NCBI GenBank assembly: GCA_001875255.1
Contig: MJAN01000002.1
Coordinates: 186,001-250,000 of the forward strand
Length of the DNA stretch: 64,000 nt
Origin: Candidatus Sabulitectum silens
GTDB lineage: Bacteria > Fermentibacterota > Fermentibacteria > Fermentibacterales > JCC-6
Direction: 5' to 3'
Below the pieces are notes generated by a model. That model was not told the DNA's origin, did not search any database, and was given only the letters and a program-made list of their open reading frames with translations. Made by a program: the position numbers and the translations under genes. Below are positions 1 to 8,648 of the stretch, piece by piece; the first letter of the stretch is position 1; each line of letters opens with the position of its first letter.

Positions 1-605
1 TGGTTACCGGAATGCGCTTGGGTTTCTTGTCGATATTGGCGAATATGACCTCGTTGTTGTCAAGGGTGAGATCGAGCCAGGAGCTTCTGGGGGATGACCC
101 TTGTGGTGCATATCCGGCGGCCCCTCTGCTGGGTCTTCTCTTCAAAGAAAACTCCGGGGCTTCTATGAAGCTGACTCACGATGACCCGCTCGGCTCCATT
201 GATTATGAAGGAGCCGTTCTCCGTCATCTGGGGAAGCTCGCCCAGGAAGGTGCTCTGGTCCACGGCCATCTTCATAACAAGTGATTCCGTGTCCCGGGTG
301 ACGAGCCGCATGGTGGCATTCAGGGGTGCGGAAAACGTAACGCCCCGCTCAACAGCCTCTCTGATTGAGTGTTTCGGGCGTCCGATCTCATAACTGACAT
401 ATTCCAGAGAGAACTCCTTGGTGGAACTCTCTATGGGAAAAGTATCCATGAATATCTTGTGAAGCCCCTGGGGGAGCCTCTCCTCAGGCTTTACGTCCGC
501 CTGAAGGAAGTTATCGAACGATTCCTTCTGAACTCTTAAAAGATCTGGAACCTGAATCGCGGGCTTTACCCTCGAAAAGTTCCTTACAGGTCTCGCTTTT
601 TTCAC
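1..605 (-). CDS. rpoB: RNA polymerase beta subunit, N-terminal part
   Basis: First ~200 residues of the beta subunit of RNA polymerase; the rest lies beyond the window edge. Family hallmarks are VPDLLRVQKESFDNFL near the start and SQLHRSPGVFFEE further on. An in-frame ATG exists at 656, but GTG at 605 is preferred because AGAGGAG lies five bases upstream and homologues begin close to here. The frame breaks at the G-run 89-93. One extra base there restores RSSWLDLTLDNNEV and the expected continuation to the edge, so this looks like a missing base and not a mutation. It is the last gene visible in the tuf-rpl-rpo cluster, behind a strong hairpin. Confidence 0.96.
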
Positions 606-668
606 TGCCACTCCTCTACACTGCTCCTGTACTGAAATAAAGCGACCTCCGGGCATTGAGGGGCTGAA

Positions 669-697
669 GGCGGAGGAGGGGCAATCCCTCCTCCGCC
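669..697 (-). promoter_or_regulatory. 12-bp perfect hairpin between rplL and rpoB
   Basis: GGCGGAGGAGGG (669-680) pairs perfectly with CCCTCCTCCGCC (686-697) around a five-base loop. It is the only structure in the rplL-rpoB gap. No T-run follows in the direction of transcription, so a full terminator is unlikely. In Escherichia coli the same gap holds an attenuator and an RNase III processing site. By position this one may likewise lower rpoB expression relative to rplL; that role is inferred. Confidence 0.7.
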
Positions 698-718
698 GCC
701 GGCTCTATAAACAGTCGA

Positions 719-1102
719 CTACTTGAGAGCTACGGTGGCTCCGGCTTCCTCAAGCTGTTTCTTTATCTCTTCGCCTTCGGCCTTTTCGACGCCTTCCTTC
801 ACCTTGGACGGAACGCCGTCGACAAGGTCCTTGGCTTCCTTGAGACCGAGTCCGGTAAGCTCACGGACTACCTTGATCACGGCGATCTTCTTGGCGCCGA
901 AGCTTTCGAGGACCACATCGAACTCGCTCTGCTCTTCAGCGGCGGCCTCTCCACCGGCTGGACCAGCTGCCGCCACGGCAACTGCGGGGGCGGCGGCTGA
1001 AACGCCGAACTTGTCTTCCATTTCCTTAACAAGCTCAGCGAGCTCAAGGACGGTCATGTTGGAAATGGCCTCGATGACAGCGGCCTTTCTGTCTTCACTC
1101 AT
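719..1102 (-). CDS. rplL: 50S ribosomal protein L7/L12
   Basis: Intact 127-residue stalk protein that recruits translation factors to the ribosome. The sequence shows the N-terminal dimerisation helix ([18 protein letters not shown]), an alanine/glycine-rich hinge at about residues 36-55, and the C-terminal factor-binding domain with [12 protein letters not shown]. Length and architecture are typical. GGAGG lies seven bases upstream of the ATG. It follows rplJ, as is normal, and precedes a hairpin and rpoB. Confidence 0.98.
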   Translation of the reverse strand: MSEDRKAAVIEAISNMTVLELAELVKEMEDKFGVSAAAPAVAVAAAGPAGGEAAAEEQSEFDVVLESFGAKKIAVIKVVRELTGLGLKEAKDLVDGVPSKVKEGVEKAEGEEIKKQLEEAGATVALK

Positions 1103-1152
1103 TGTGTTTCCTCCGTAAGTCGCGGAATTCCCATGAATTCCGTGTTTATTGT

Positions 1153-1686
1153 TTAGTTGTTTCTACTCTCGGCGGTGGCGTTAACAGCATAAAGGAACTT
1201 TCTGATAACACCGCTGGTAACCATGACGAAGCCCTGGAGAGGGGAGTTCATCGAGCCGACCACACGGGCCAGCAGTTCTTCTCGTGAAGGCATTCCTGCA
1301 AGATCTATGACCTGTTCGCCGGAGAATGTCCTTCCGGAAACAAGACCGCCCTTGAGAACCGGAACGCCCTTGTTCTCCTTGCTGAATTCCCTCAGGATCT
1401 TCGCTGGAGCCACTTCGTCGGCGCAGTAGGCGATGGCGGTGGGTCCGTTGAGGAGCTCGAAGATGCCCTCTTCCGCTTCGACACCTATCTCGTTCAGTGC
1501 CCGCCTGAGCAGTGTGTTCTTCACAACGGTGAAGTTCACTCCGGCTTCCCGCATCCGTTTCCGCAGTTCTGTCATCTGCTCCACATTGATTCCGGTGAAG
1601 TCGGCGAGAACCACCGCACCGGCTTCCTCTATACCGCTGTTCAGGTGGGTGACTACGGTTTCTTTCTGATTTCTTGAAATGCTCAT
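1153..1686 (-). CDS. rplJ: 50S ribosomal protein L10
   Basis: Intact 177-residue base of the L7/L12 stalk. Typical L10 features are [18 protein letters not shown] near the N-terminus, [11 protein letters not shown], and [12 protein letters not shown]. The C-terminal helix, which would bind L7/L12 dimers, ends the protein. The gap to rplA upstream is only 16 bases, so an L10-binding leader of the E. coli kind would have to lie inside rplA; I see no separate leader. Confidence 0.97.
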   Translation of the reverse strand: MSISRNQKETVVTHLNSGIEEAGAVVLADFTGINVEQMTELRKRMREAGVNFTVVKNTLLRRALNEIGVEAEEGIFELLNGPTAIAYCADEVAPAKILREFSKENKGVPVLKGGLVSGRTFSGEQVIDLAGMPSREELLARVVGSMNSPLQGFVMVTSGVIRKFLYAVNATAESRNN

Positions 1687-1701
1687 TACCGTAACTCCCT
1701 T

Positions 1702-2402
1702 CTACCTGAGCAGTGAGCGGACATCGCTTACGTCCACTCTTATTCCTGGCCCCATGGTTGATGACACAGCCATGTTGTTTATGTACCTGCCTTTGAGGAG
1801 GCGGGCTTGAGCTGAATGACCTTTTCCATGAAGGACAGGATGTTCTCTTTGAGGGCCTGTTCCTCGAAGCTGGCCTTTCCAACCGGAACGTGAAGGTTAC
1901 CGGTCTTGTCCACCCTGAAGCTGATCTTGCCGCCCTTGGCATCCTGGACCGCGGTGCCCACATCCATGGTGACCGTTCCGGTCTTGGGGTTGGGCATGAG
2001 CCCCCTGGGCCCCAGCACCCTTCCAAGCTTTCCAACCACGCCCATCATGTCCGGTGAGGCTATGACCACATCGAACTCGAGCCAGCCGTCAACTATCTTC
2101 TGGGCGGTTTCCTCGTCGCCGATGTGATCGGCCCCGGCTTCCTTTGCCTCCTCGGCCTTTTCGCCTCTGGCGAAGGCCAGGACACGGACGGTTTTACCGG
2201 TTCCGTGGGGAAGCATGCAGGTTCCCCGTACGACCTGATCACTGTACTTGGGATTCACTCCGAGGTTAAGGGCCACCTCGATGGTCTCGTCGAACTTCGC
2301 CGTGGCCAGCTTCTTGATGGAGGCAACGGTTTCGTCCAGTGTGTAGTTCCTCTGTCTTTCGATGGTTTCCCTGGCCTTCGCGAACCTTCTGCTCTTAGCC
2401 AT
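1702..2402 (-). CDS. rplA: 50S ribosomal protein L1
   Basis: Binds 23S rRNA and forms the L1 stalk. Signature [14 protein letters not shown] is present at about residues 130-145. ATG at 2402 is chosen because GGAGG lies six bases upstream; a TTG directly precedes it. The start overlaps the rplK stop by eight bases. The frame breaks near 1795, just after KPASSK. One added base gives the normal L1 ending [16 protein letters not shown] and a stop at 1702, a typical length of about 233 residues. Confidence 0.95.
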
Positions 2403-2822
2403 CAACCACCTCCAGGCCCATACTCCGCGCTGTTCCGGCGATCATGCTTGTGGCAGTTTCGTCGGTGGCGGCGTTCAGGTCCTTCTTCTTAAGTTCGGCG
2501 ATCTCCCTGCACTGTGATACAGTGACCTTTCCAACCTTTTCGCGGTTGGATTCGGCAGATCCCTTGGCCAGTCCCGCTGCCCGTTTAAGAAGAACGGAAG
2601 CAGGCGGGGACTTCAATACGAAGGTAAAGCTTCTGTCTTTGTAGACCGTAACTACCGCAGGATGATAAGGCCTTCTTTGCCCTGGGTTCGGGCATTGAAA
2701 TCCTTACAGAAACCGGCCAGATTAATACCGTACTGACCGAGAGCCGGGCCCACCGGTGGTGCCGGTGTTGCCTTGCCTGCAGGAAGCTGAAGCTTTACCA
2801 CGCCCAAGACTTTCTTGGCCAT
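2395..2822 (-). CDS. rplK: 50S ribosomal protein L11
   Basis: About 141 residues, the normal L11 length. The start [18 protein letters not shown] and [19 protein letters not shown] match the family's N-terminal domain, which binds the GTPase centre of 23S rRNA; the C-terminal RNA-binding domain ends [11 protein letters not shown]. The frame breaks near 2659-2665, in the middle of IIPAVVTVY; one missing C accounts for it. GGAG precedes the ATG. A 90-base gap to nusG contains a possible leader hairpin. Confidence 0.95.
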
Positions 2823-2873
2823 GGTAACTCCTTTCCTCTGCCGCCCCTCCCCTTACTGGAGCGCGCAGTAGTA

Positions 2874-2909
2874 TGCCGGGAAACGATTTACAGGAATGAG
2901 ACCCCGGCA
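2874..2909 (-). promoter_or_regulatory. Possible leader hairpin before rplK
   Basis: TGCCGGG (2874-2880) and CCCGGCA (2903-2909) form a seven-base-pair stem with a 22-base loop in the nusG-rplK gap. The L1-binding autoregulatory site of many bacteria lies in the leader of the L11 gene. I could not match the known L1-binding loop sequence, so only the position supports such a role. Confidence 0.35.
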
Positions 2910-2912
2910 GCC

Positions 2913-3499
2913 TCAGACCATTCTTACCTGTTTGTGATCTATCTCCACCGGGGCCTTGCGACCGAATATGGTGAAGATGATCCTTACCTTGCCCCGTTCG
3001 GGGTTTACCGATTCCACCACTCCGGTGAAGTTCCTGAAGGGGCCGTCGGTAACCCTGACCGTCTGTCCGACCTTGAACTGTATTCGGACGGTTTTCCGCT
3101 CTTCCGTGCCCTCGGTCTGACCCATGATCCGCTTGATGTCGGTGTCGGTGAGGGGCACGGGCTTCCCACGGTTCATCGGGGGAAATCCGCTGACATTGCT
3201 CATGGCCCTTATGTCCATGATCATCTCGTCTGAAAGCTGGAGCTGAACGAAAACATAGCCGGGATAAAGCTTTTTCTTTCTTGTGTAATCCTTGCCGTTC
3301 TTCCGGTGGGTGATCTCTTCGGTGGGTATGAGGGTCTTTCCCACCTGCCGGGATACTTGCGCAACAGCTGTCCTTCAAGGAACTTGGCAACCCTCTGCTC
3401 ATAACCGGAGAAAGAGTGTACAACATACCACCTGAGGTTTTCACCGCTGTTCTCTTCTACCCCTTCAACAACATTCTCTGCCGGTTTTTCAACAGTCAT
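2913..3499 (-). CDS. nusG: Transcription termination/antitermination factor NusG
   Basis: Couples RNA polymerase to ribosomes and to Rho. An acidic N-terminal extension precedes RWYVVHSFSGYEQRVAKFLE, the start of the NGN domain. YPGYVFVQLQLSDEM follows, and the KOW domain has GQTVRVTDGPFRNFTG. The frame breaks near 3356-3360; one additional A gives LLRKVSRQVGKTLIPTEE, a sensible join. Length is about 195 residues, typical. It lies between secE and rplK in the usual order. Confidence 0.95.
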
Positions 3500-3527
3500 T
3501 CAATTGCCTTTCCCTGCCGTCTGCCCA

Positions 3528-3764
3528 TCAGCCAAGAAGCTTTATAAGCCCCGTCATGGTGATGGCGGTGATCTTGTCGATGATGAAAATCCAGGCGGCA
3601 ACCACTGCCACCGCTCCGATCACCACCCAGGTTGATGAAACAGCTTCGTCCCTGCTGGGCCAGACCACCTTGGTAAGCTCGGCCCTGACCTCGCCCAGGA
3701 AGCCCACGGCAATTCGCCACCATCTTACCGGCAGGCTTGCATCCTTTGCAGCCTTTGCGGCCAT
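3528..3764 (-). CDS. secE: Preprotein translocase subunit SecE
   Basis: Small 78-residue inner-membrane subunit of the SecYEG channel. The conserved amphipathic stretch VRAELTKVVWPSRDEA is followed by a single membrane helix (VVIGAVAVVAAWIFIIDKI), the arrangement of the short SecE type. The order secE-nusG-rplK supports the call. The frame is intact. Confidence 0.96.
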   Translation of the reverse strand: MAAKAAKDASLPVRWWRIAVGFLGEVRAELTKVVWPSRDEAVSSTWVVIGAVAVVAAWIFIIDKITAITMTGLIKLLG

Positions 3765-3800
3765 TTCTCCATCCTTTCAGTCACAGCAATGAAGAGAGGT

Positions 3801-3876
3801 TGGCAGGGCAGGAAGGACTTGAACCCTCAACCCCCGGATTTGGAGTCCGGTGCACTGCCAATTGTGCTACTGCCCT
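3801..3876 (-). tRNA. tRNA-Trp (CCA)
   Basis: A 76-base cloverleaf including an encoded 3' CCA. The acceptor arm AGGGCAG pairs with CTGCCCT, and the anticodon stem CCGGA/TCCGG holds loop CTCCAAA, so the anticodon is CCA. It lies between rpmG and secE, a placement known from other bacteria. Confidence 0.96.
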
Positions 3877-3906
3877 GCGGCCTCTCTTCACAAGCCGTTC
3901 GTACTG

Positions 3907-4056
3907 CTATTTGCCTTCGCGGTGAAGGGTGTGCTTTCTGCAGAAGCGGCAGTACTTCTTCAGTTCCATCCGCTCGGGATGGGTTCTTTTATTTTTGGTA
4001 GTGGTGTAGTTCCTGCGCTTGCACTCGGTGCAGGCCAGTGTTGCTATTATTCTCAC
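3907..4056 (-). CDS. rpmG: 50S ribosomal protein L33
   Basis: A 49-residue protein beginning with GTG as [20 protein letters not shown] and ending [14 protein letters not shown]. Two CxxC pairs (CTEC and CRFC) mark the zinc-binding form of L33. The GTG start lies just downstream of the tuf stop codon. Together with tRNA-Trp and secE downstream this is the standard neighbourhood. Confidence 0.94.
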   Translation of the reverse strand: MRIIATLACTECKRRNYTTTKNKRTHPERMELKKYCRFCRKHTLHREGK

Positions 4057-4063
4057 CGCTTAC

Positions 4064-5259
4064 CTACTTCACGATCTTTGTAACGACTCCGGCGCCTACG
4101 GTGCGTCCGCCTTCGCGGATGGCGAAGCGGAGGCCCTCCTCCATGGCGATGGGAGTTATGAGCTCAACGGTCATTTTGATGTTGTCGCCGGGCATGACCA
4201 TTTCCGTTCCCTCGGGAAGGCTGATGCTGCCGGTAACGTCGGTGGTCCGGAAATAGAACTGGGGCCTGTAGCCATTGAAGAAAGGCTTGTGGCGACCGCC
4301 CTCTTTCTGACCCAGAATGTAGGTCTCACCCTCGAAAACGGTGTGGGGGTAATGGAGCCGGGCTTGGCTATGACCTGACCGCGCTCGATCTCGTCCTTGG
4401 CCACACCCCTGAGGAGAAGGCCCACGTTGTCGCCGGCCTGGCCATCGTCGAGTATTTTTCTGAACATTTCCACACCGGTGCATACGGTGCCCCTTGTTTC
4501 ACGGATACCCACGAGTTCGATCTTGTCCTGGGTGTGGACAACGCCACGCTCGATACGGCCGGTTGCAACGGTGCCCCTGCCGGGAATGGAGAACACGTCT
4601 TCCACCGGCATGAGGAAGGGTTTGTCGGTGTCGCGCTCGGGGGTGGGGATCCACTCGTCAACGGCTTCCATCAGCTCATAGATGCACTTCGCGTCTTCGT
4701 CGTCCGGGGAACCGTTGGAGTTCAGGGCCTTGAGGGCGGAACCGCGGATGATGGGGCTGTCGGACTCGAACTCATACTTCTCGAGGAGTTCCTGAACTTC
4801 CATTTCCACAAGGTCGATGAGCTCGTCGTCGTCAACCATATCCACCTTGTTGAGGAAGACAACCATACGGGGAACGTTAACCTGGCGGGCCAGGAGCACG
4901 TGCTCTTTGGTCTGGGCCATAACACCGTCGTTGGCGCCGATAACCAGGATAGCGCCGTCCATCTGGGCGGCACCGGTGATCATGTTCTTGATGTAGTCGG
5001 CGTGACCGGGGCAGTCTACATGAGCATAGTGCCTGTTCTCGGTCTGGTACTCCTGGTGGGAGGTGGCGATGGTTATACCCCGTGCCTTTTCCTCGGGGGC
5101 GTTGTCGATCTGGTCGAAGGCCACGTACTTGACATTTTCGTTCTGCGTGGCGAGGCACTTGGTGATTGCCGCGGTAAGAGTTGTCTTACCGTGATCAATG
5201 TGACCAATGGTTCCCACATTCACATGGGGTTTGGTCCTCTCAAACTTTTCTTTGGCCAT
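4064..5259 (-). CDS. tuf: Elongation factor Tu
   Basis: GTPase that delivers aminoacyl-tRNA to the ribosome. G1 [10 protein letters not shown], the switch region [14 protein letters not shown]3 DCPGH and G4 NKVD are all present, followed by domains 2 and 3 to [11 protein letters not shown]. The length, about 398 residues, is typical. The frame breaks at the C-run near 4346-4350; one extra C gives [16 protein letters not shown]. The usually conserved DGPMPQT reads DGVMAQT here. AGGAG precedes the ATG. The gene sits behind four tRNAs, as tufB does in E. coli. Confidence 0.97.
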
Positions 5260-5341
5260 GAGCTACTCCTACTCTCGGCAAGGGTTTACGCCTTACGGCT
5301 GATTTCCGATTCCTCTTTCACACACTGCAACCGTCCGGCTA

Positions 5342-5417
<76 letters not shown>

Positions 5418-5445
5418 GACCATCATCTGAACGTCGCTACGGCCG

Positions 5446-5521
5446 TGGAGCGGGAGACGAGGTTCGAACTCGCGACCCTCAGCTTGGAAGGCTGATGCTC
5501 TGCCAACTGAGCTACTCCCGC
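5446..5521 (-). tRNA. tRNA-Gly (TCC)
   Basis: A 76-base cloverleaf with encoded CCA. Acceptor GCGGGAG pairs with CTCCCGC, and the loop CTTCCAA gives anticodon TCC. Its position matches glyT in the E. coli tufB cluster. Confidence 0.96.
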
Positions 5522-5529
5522 TCGGACCG

Positions 5530-5615
5530 TGGTGGCGAGGGGTGGAGTCGAACCACCGAAGGCATCCGCCAACAGATTTACAGTCTGCCCCCTTTGACCA
5601 CTCGGGAACCTCGCC
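5530..5615 (-). tRNA. tRNA-Tyr (GTA)
   Basis: An 86-base type II tRNA with a long variable arm and encoded CCA. Acceptor GGCGAGG pairs with CCTCGCC, and the anticodon loop CTGTAAA gives GTA. Its position matches tyrU of E. coli. Confidence 0.96.
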
Positions 5616-5657
5616 ACAAGTCATTTATGTACTGACGCTTACGCGCATTTTCACCCC

Positions 5658-5733
5658 TGGAGCTGGCGATGGGACTTGAACCCGCAACCTGCTGATTACA
5701 AATCAGCTGCTCTGCCAATTGAGCTACGCCAGC
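5658..5733 (-). tRNA. tRNA-Thr (TGT)
   Basis: A 76-base cloverleaf with encoded CCA. Acceptor GCTGGCG pairs with CGCCAGC, and the loop TTTGTAA gives anticodon TGT. It is the first gene of the cluster, about five bases downstream of the predicted transcription start. Confidence 0.96.
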
Positions 5734-5744
5734 GCAGGACAGCG

Positions 5745-5773
5745 ATAATACTACGGCCCTCCCTGGCCGTCAA
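5745..5773 (-). promoter_or_regulatory. Sigma70-type promoter of the tRNA-tuf-rpl cluster
   Basis: TTGACG (5768-5773) and TATTAT (5745-5750) are separated by exactly 17 bases on the minus strand. Transcription would start about five bases before tRNA-Thr(TGT). It is one of the best promoter matches in the window, as expected for a stable-RNA and translation-factor operon. Confidence 0.85.
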
Positions 5774-5848
5774 GGTACGGAACCGCTAAATTCCCATCAC
5801 TGTCTGATGCGGGATTTTTTCTTCATAATTCGCACCAGGGCTGAAAAC

Positions 5849-5854
5849 TATACT
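5849..5854 (+). promoter_or_regulatory. Candidate -10 box before the lipoprotein-ABC genes
   Basis: TATACT lies 23 bases before the ATG at 5878. No convincing -35 hexamer is found 16-18 bases upstream, so this is a weak call. The adjoining promoter of the tuf cluster points the other way. Confidence 0.35.
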
Positions 5855-5877
5855 CCTGGATGGAGGGTGTCAATAAT

Positions 5878-6705
5878 ATGAGAATCAAGCTGATCATCCC
5901 GGTTTTATCCGGTGCTTTTCTCCTTCTCGCCGCGGGGTGCGGGAGGGCTCCCGTTCCGGAACTTGAGATGGTTCCGGGAACCTCCCTTATACACATACAT
6001 ATTGAAAGCGGCTTCAATTCCCGGGCCATGGAGCTGGCCGGGGAAGGTTTCAGGGGCTTTCTGCTGGTGGATTCCCTGCTGAAATCAGGCCCGGTGGGCG
6101 TTTCCCTGGTGGGAATAGACATCACCTCCCTGGAACCCCAGCTCCTGATCCTTTCCCGGGACGTCTCTGTGGAATACACCACCGCCCTTGCCGCAAGGCA
6201 GCTGGACCTCGACCCCAGACAGGAGGATTCAAGGGTAGACCTGGTCTCGGAACAGGGGTACGCCAGGGCATCGGTTTCCGAAAGGAACGGATGGACCGCC
6301 CTTTACATAGGCCCGGCTCCCCACGTTACCATGGAGAGCTGGCTTGAGCTTGACAAGGAAAACTCCCTGGTGGCCGACGAAGCCCTTACCGGAATAATTC
6401 CCGAAGGGACCCAGATAACGGTGCTCTTCCCGGGGAACCTCTTCGGATTCCTGTCCCTGCTTCCCCTGGAGCGGCAGATAGGCTGGTGGCCGAGCTACAA
6501 AGAGGCCACCGCCGTCATACGGCCGGCTGCGCTTGTGCTGGGCCTGAGCTGGCCGGAACCCCCGGAGGACAGCATACACGCCGTTCTCAACGTTGCCCGG
6601 CGGCAGGGCGGCACCGTATCACTCTCGATGGAAATGCAGGATTCCGGAATAGACGCCGACAGCGCCTTCGCACTGCTTCTGAACACGCTTGAGGGGATGT
6701 ACTGA
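5878..6705 (+). CDS. Predicted lipoprotein of unknown function
   Basis: About 275 residues. The N-terminus MRIKLIIPVLSGAF is followed by LLLAAGC, a clear lipobox. ATG at 5878 is chosen over the in-frame ATG at 5860 because GGAGGG lies ten bases upstream and the signal peptide then begins at its basic start. The rest is soluble with no motif I recognise. The stop overlaps the start of an ABC transporter ATPase (TGATG), so it probably works with that transporter, perhaps as its periplasmic or outer-membrane partner. The frame is intact. Confidence 0.7.
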   Translation: MRIKLIIPVLSGAFLLLAAGCGRAPVPELEMVPGTSLIHIHIESGFNSRAMELAGEGFRGFLLVDSLLKSGPVGVSLVGIDITSLEPQLLILSRDVSVEYTTALAARQLDLDPRQEDSRVDLVSEQGYARASVSERNGWTALYIGPAPHVTMESWLELDKENSLVADEALTGIIPEGTQITVLFPGNLFGFLSLLPLERQIGWWPSYKEATAVIRPAALVLGLSWPEPPEDSIHAVLNVARRQGGTVSLSMEMQDSGIDADSAFALLLNTLEGMY

Positions 6706-7375
6706 TGGCTGAACCGCTTATTTCCGCCCGGTCCATAGTGAGAAGATTCGGGGAAATGCCCGTGCTCCACAGCCTCGACATAGACCTCCAACCCGGAGAG
6801 TTCTGCGCGATTACGGGAAAGAGCGGCGCGGGAAATCCACGCTGCTGGGCATTCTTGGCACCCTGGACATGAAGTACGAAGGTACCCTCACCATAAGGGG
6901 AACCGATGTGAGGAAGTGCTCCTCCGGTGAACTCTCGAAGCTCAGACGGGAGTCAATCGGGTTCATCTTTCAGGACTTTCATCTGCTGCCCAACCTCCCG
7001 GCCATCGACAACATTCTGCTGCCGGCGGTGTTCAGCGGCACCGACAGCCCCGGGGTGAGGAAGGGGGCCGCCGGAGTCATGGAAACCCTGGGACTTCGGA
7101 ACGACCTGACCCCCTCCCGCTTCCTCTCCAGGGGAGAAAGGCAGCGTGTGGCAACCGCCAGGGCACTGGTCAACCGGCCGGATATCCTACTGGCAGACGA
7201 GCCCACCGCCAGTCTCGACGAGAAGAGCGAGAACGATCTCTTCGACCTCCTTGATTCCCTCCGCAGGGAAAGAGGCTTCTCCATAATAGCCGTGGTTCAC
7301 TCCAGAATGGTACTCTCCCGGGCGGACCGGGTGCTGGAACTCCAGGAGGGGGTGCTCCATGAAAAACATGCGTAA
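6705..7375 (+). CDS. ABC transporter ATPase, LolD/MacB-like
   Basis: About 223 residues. Walker A is GKSGAGKSTLL once one A is restored near 6832. FIFQDFHLLPNL holds the Q-loop, LSRGERQRVATARAL is the signature (LSRGE where LSGGQ is usual), and LLADEPTASLDE is Walker B. This subgroup (LolD, MacB, FtsE) powers FtsX-type permeases that act on the periplasm instead of transporting across the inner membrane. The stop overlaps the permease start by 17 bases. Substrate is unknown; a lipoprotein or envelope factor is plausible. Confidence 0.9.
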
Positions 7376-8635
7376 GGCGGTATCCCTCTGGAACAGGGGT
7401 CACTGGAGGGACTACATCTTCAGCCAGGGAATGCTTCTGGTGGCAGCCCTCCTGCTCGTTTTCTTCATATCCATAGGTCTGGGCGTCGGGAACATCCTTC
7501 AGCGATTCCTCTCAACGGACCTCCCGGAAGAGCAGGTGCGAATAACACCCTGGGGGTTCAGGCCGGTTTCTTTCAAACGGAAAGGGGCGGGGCGGAAATT
7601 ACCGATGAAGCCCTTGATTCCCTTCTGGCGCATCCTCTTGTGGCCAGAATAGACCCGCAGGTTTACGCCCATGTTCCCGCATACCTCCGAGGCCTCCTGG
7701 GGGAAGGAACTACTACACCGACATAACACTCGAGGGGGTAACCGAGGCATTCGTTCCCGACTCACTGCTTGTTTACACGGACTGGAGCTACACATTGCAG
7801 GACAGCTCCTCCAAACCCCTTCCTATCATTCTCAGCGAAAATCTCCTCATCCTCTACAACGCAGGCTTCGCCGAGTCCAGCGGCCTGATGGGCCTTACCC
7901 CCGAAGGGTTCTGGGCCTGGAATGCAGGGTAAACGTGGGAAGCAGTTCACTGGCTTCACTCCAGGCCCCCCGGTGAACATCAGGGCCGAGATAGTGGGCA
8001 CATCCCGGAACACCGCCCTCTTCGCCCTGGCGGTTCCCATCGAGTTCGTGGAACAGGTTAACTCCATCTATCTTCCCGATGAGACCCACGCCTACAGCGC
8101 CCTGATGGTTACCGCCACCCGTGCCGAGGATGTTCCCGAGATAGTCCGCTACGCGGAATCCATGGGTTTCAGGCGGAAACCGCCGGGGATAGCCCAGAAG
8201 GCGGAACTCCTGGTGGGGGTTGTCATAGCCGCCCTTGGCGCCCTGGCGGCGGCAATACTGGGTTCAGCGGTTGCCAGTGCCATACACACGCTGGTAGCCG
8301 ACCTCAAGAACCGCTCCTACGCCCTGGGTGTTCTTGTGGCCCTGGGAACAAGAAGGGACAGGCTGGTTTCCATATTCGCCTTCCAGATTTTCCTGATGTC
8401 CCTGGTCACCACCGTGACCGGAGGCCTCCTGGGATGCGGGCTGGCGGCACTGGTCAGCAGGGCCATGCTCAGCCTCATCCCGGCGCTTGCCATCGCGGTG
8501 AGCTCACTGGCGGTGTTCCCGGTGGGGTGGTTCGCCGCCGGCCTGGGTCTGGTCCTGGCCACATCAACCCTGTCCGCATGGTTCTTTTTCAAGAAAATAC
8601 TGTCCACGCCTGTAACCGAACTGCTCAGGCGCTGA
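7359..8635 (+). CDS. FtsX-like ABC permease
   Basis: About 425 residues with the MacB/LolCE topology. One N-terminal membrane helix (GMLLVAALLLVFFISIGLGV) is followed by a large periplasmic domain, then three C-terminal helices starting at VVIAALGALAAAILGSAV, with ALGVLVALGTRRDRL in the FtsX signature loop. Four frame breaks, near 7550, 7708, 7910 and 7965, must be bridged; each reads as one missing base. It is encoded directly after its ATPase. Only one permease gene is present, so a homodimer is likely, whereas LolCE is a heterodimer. Confidence 0.82.
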
Positions 8636-8648
8636 AAGAGGGGGATAC

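Noticed and set aside
4064-5259. tuf, nusG and rpoB breaks as real pseudogenes or programmed frameshifts
   Set aside because: They are single-copy essential genes, no slippery heptamer with downstream structure was seen, and the same kind of lost base recurs throughout the window.
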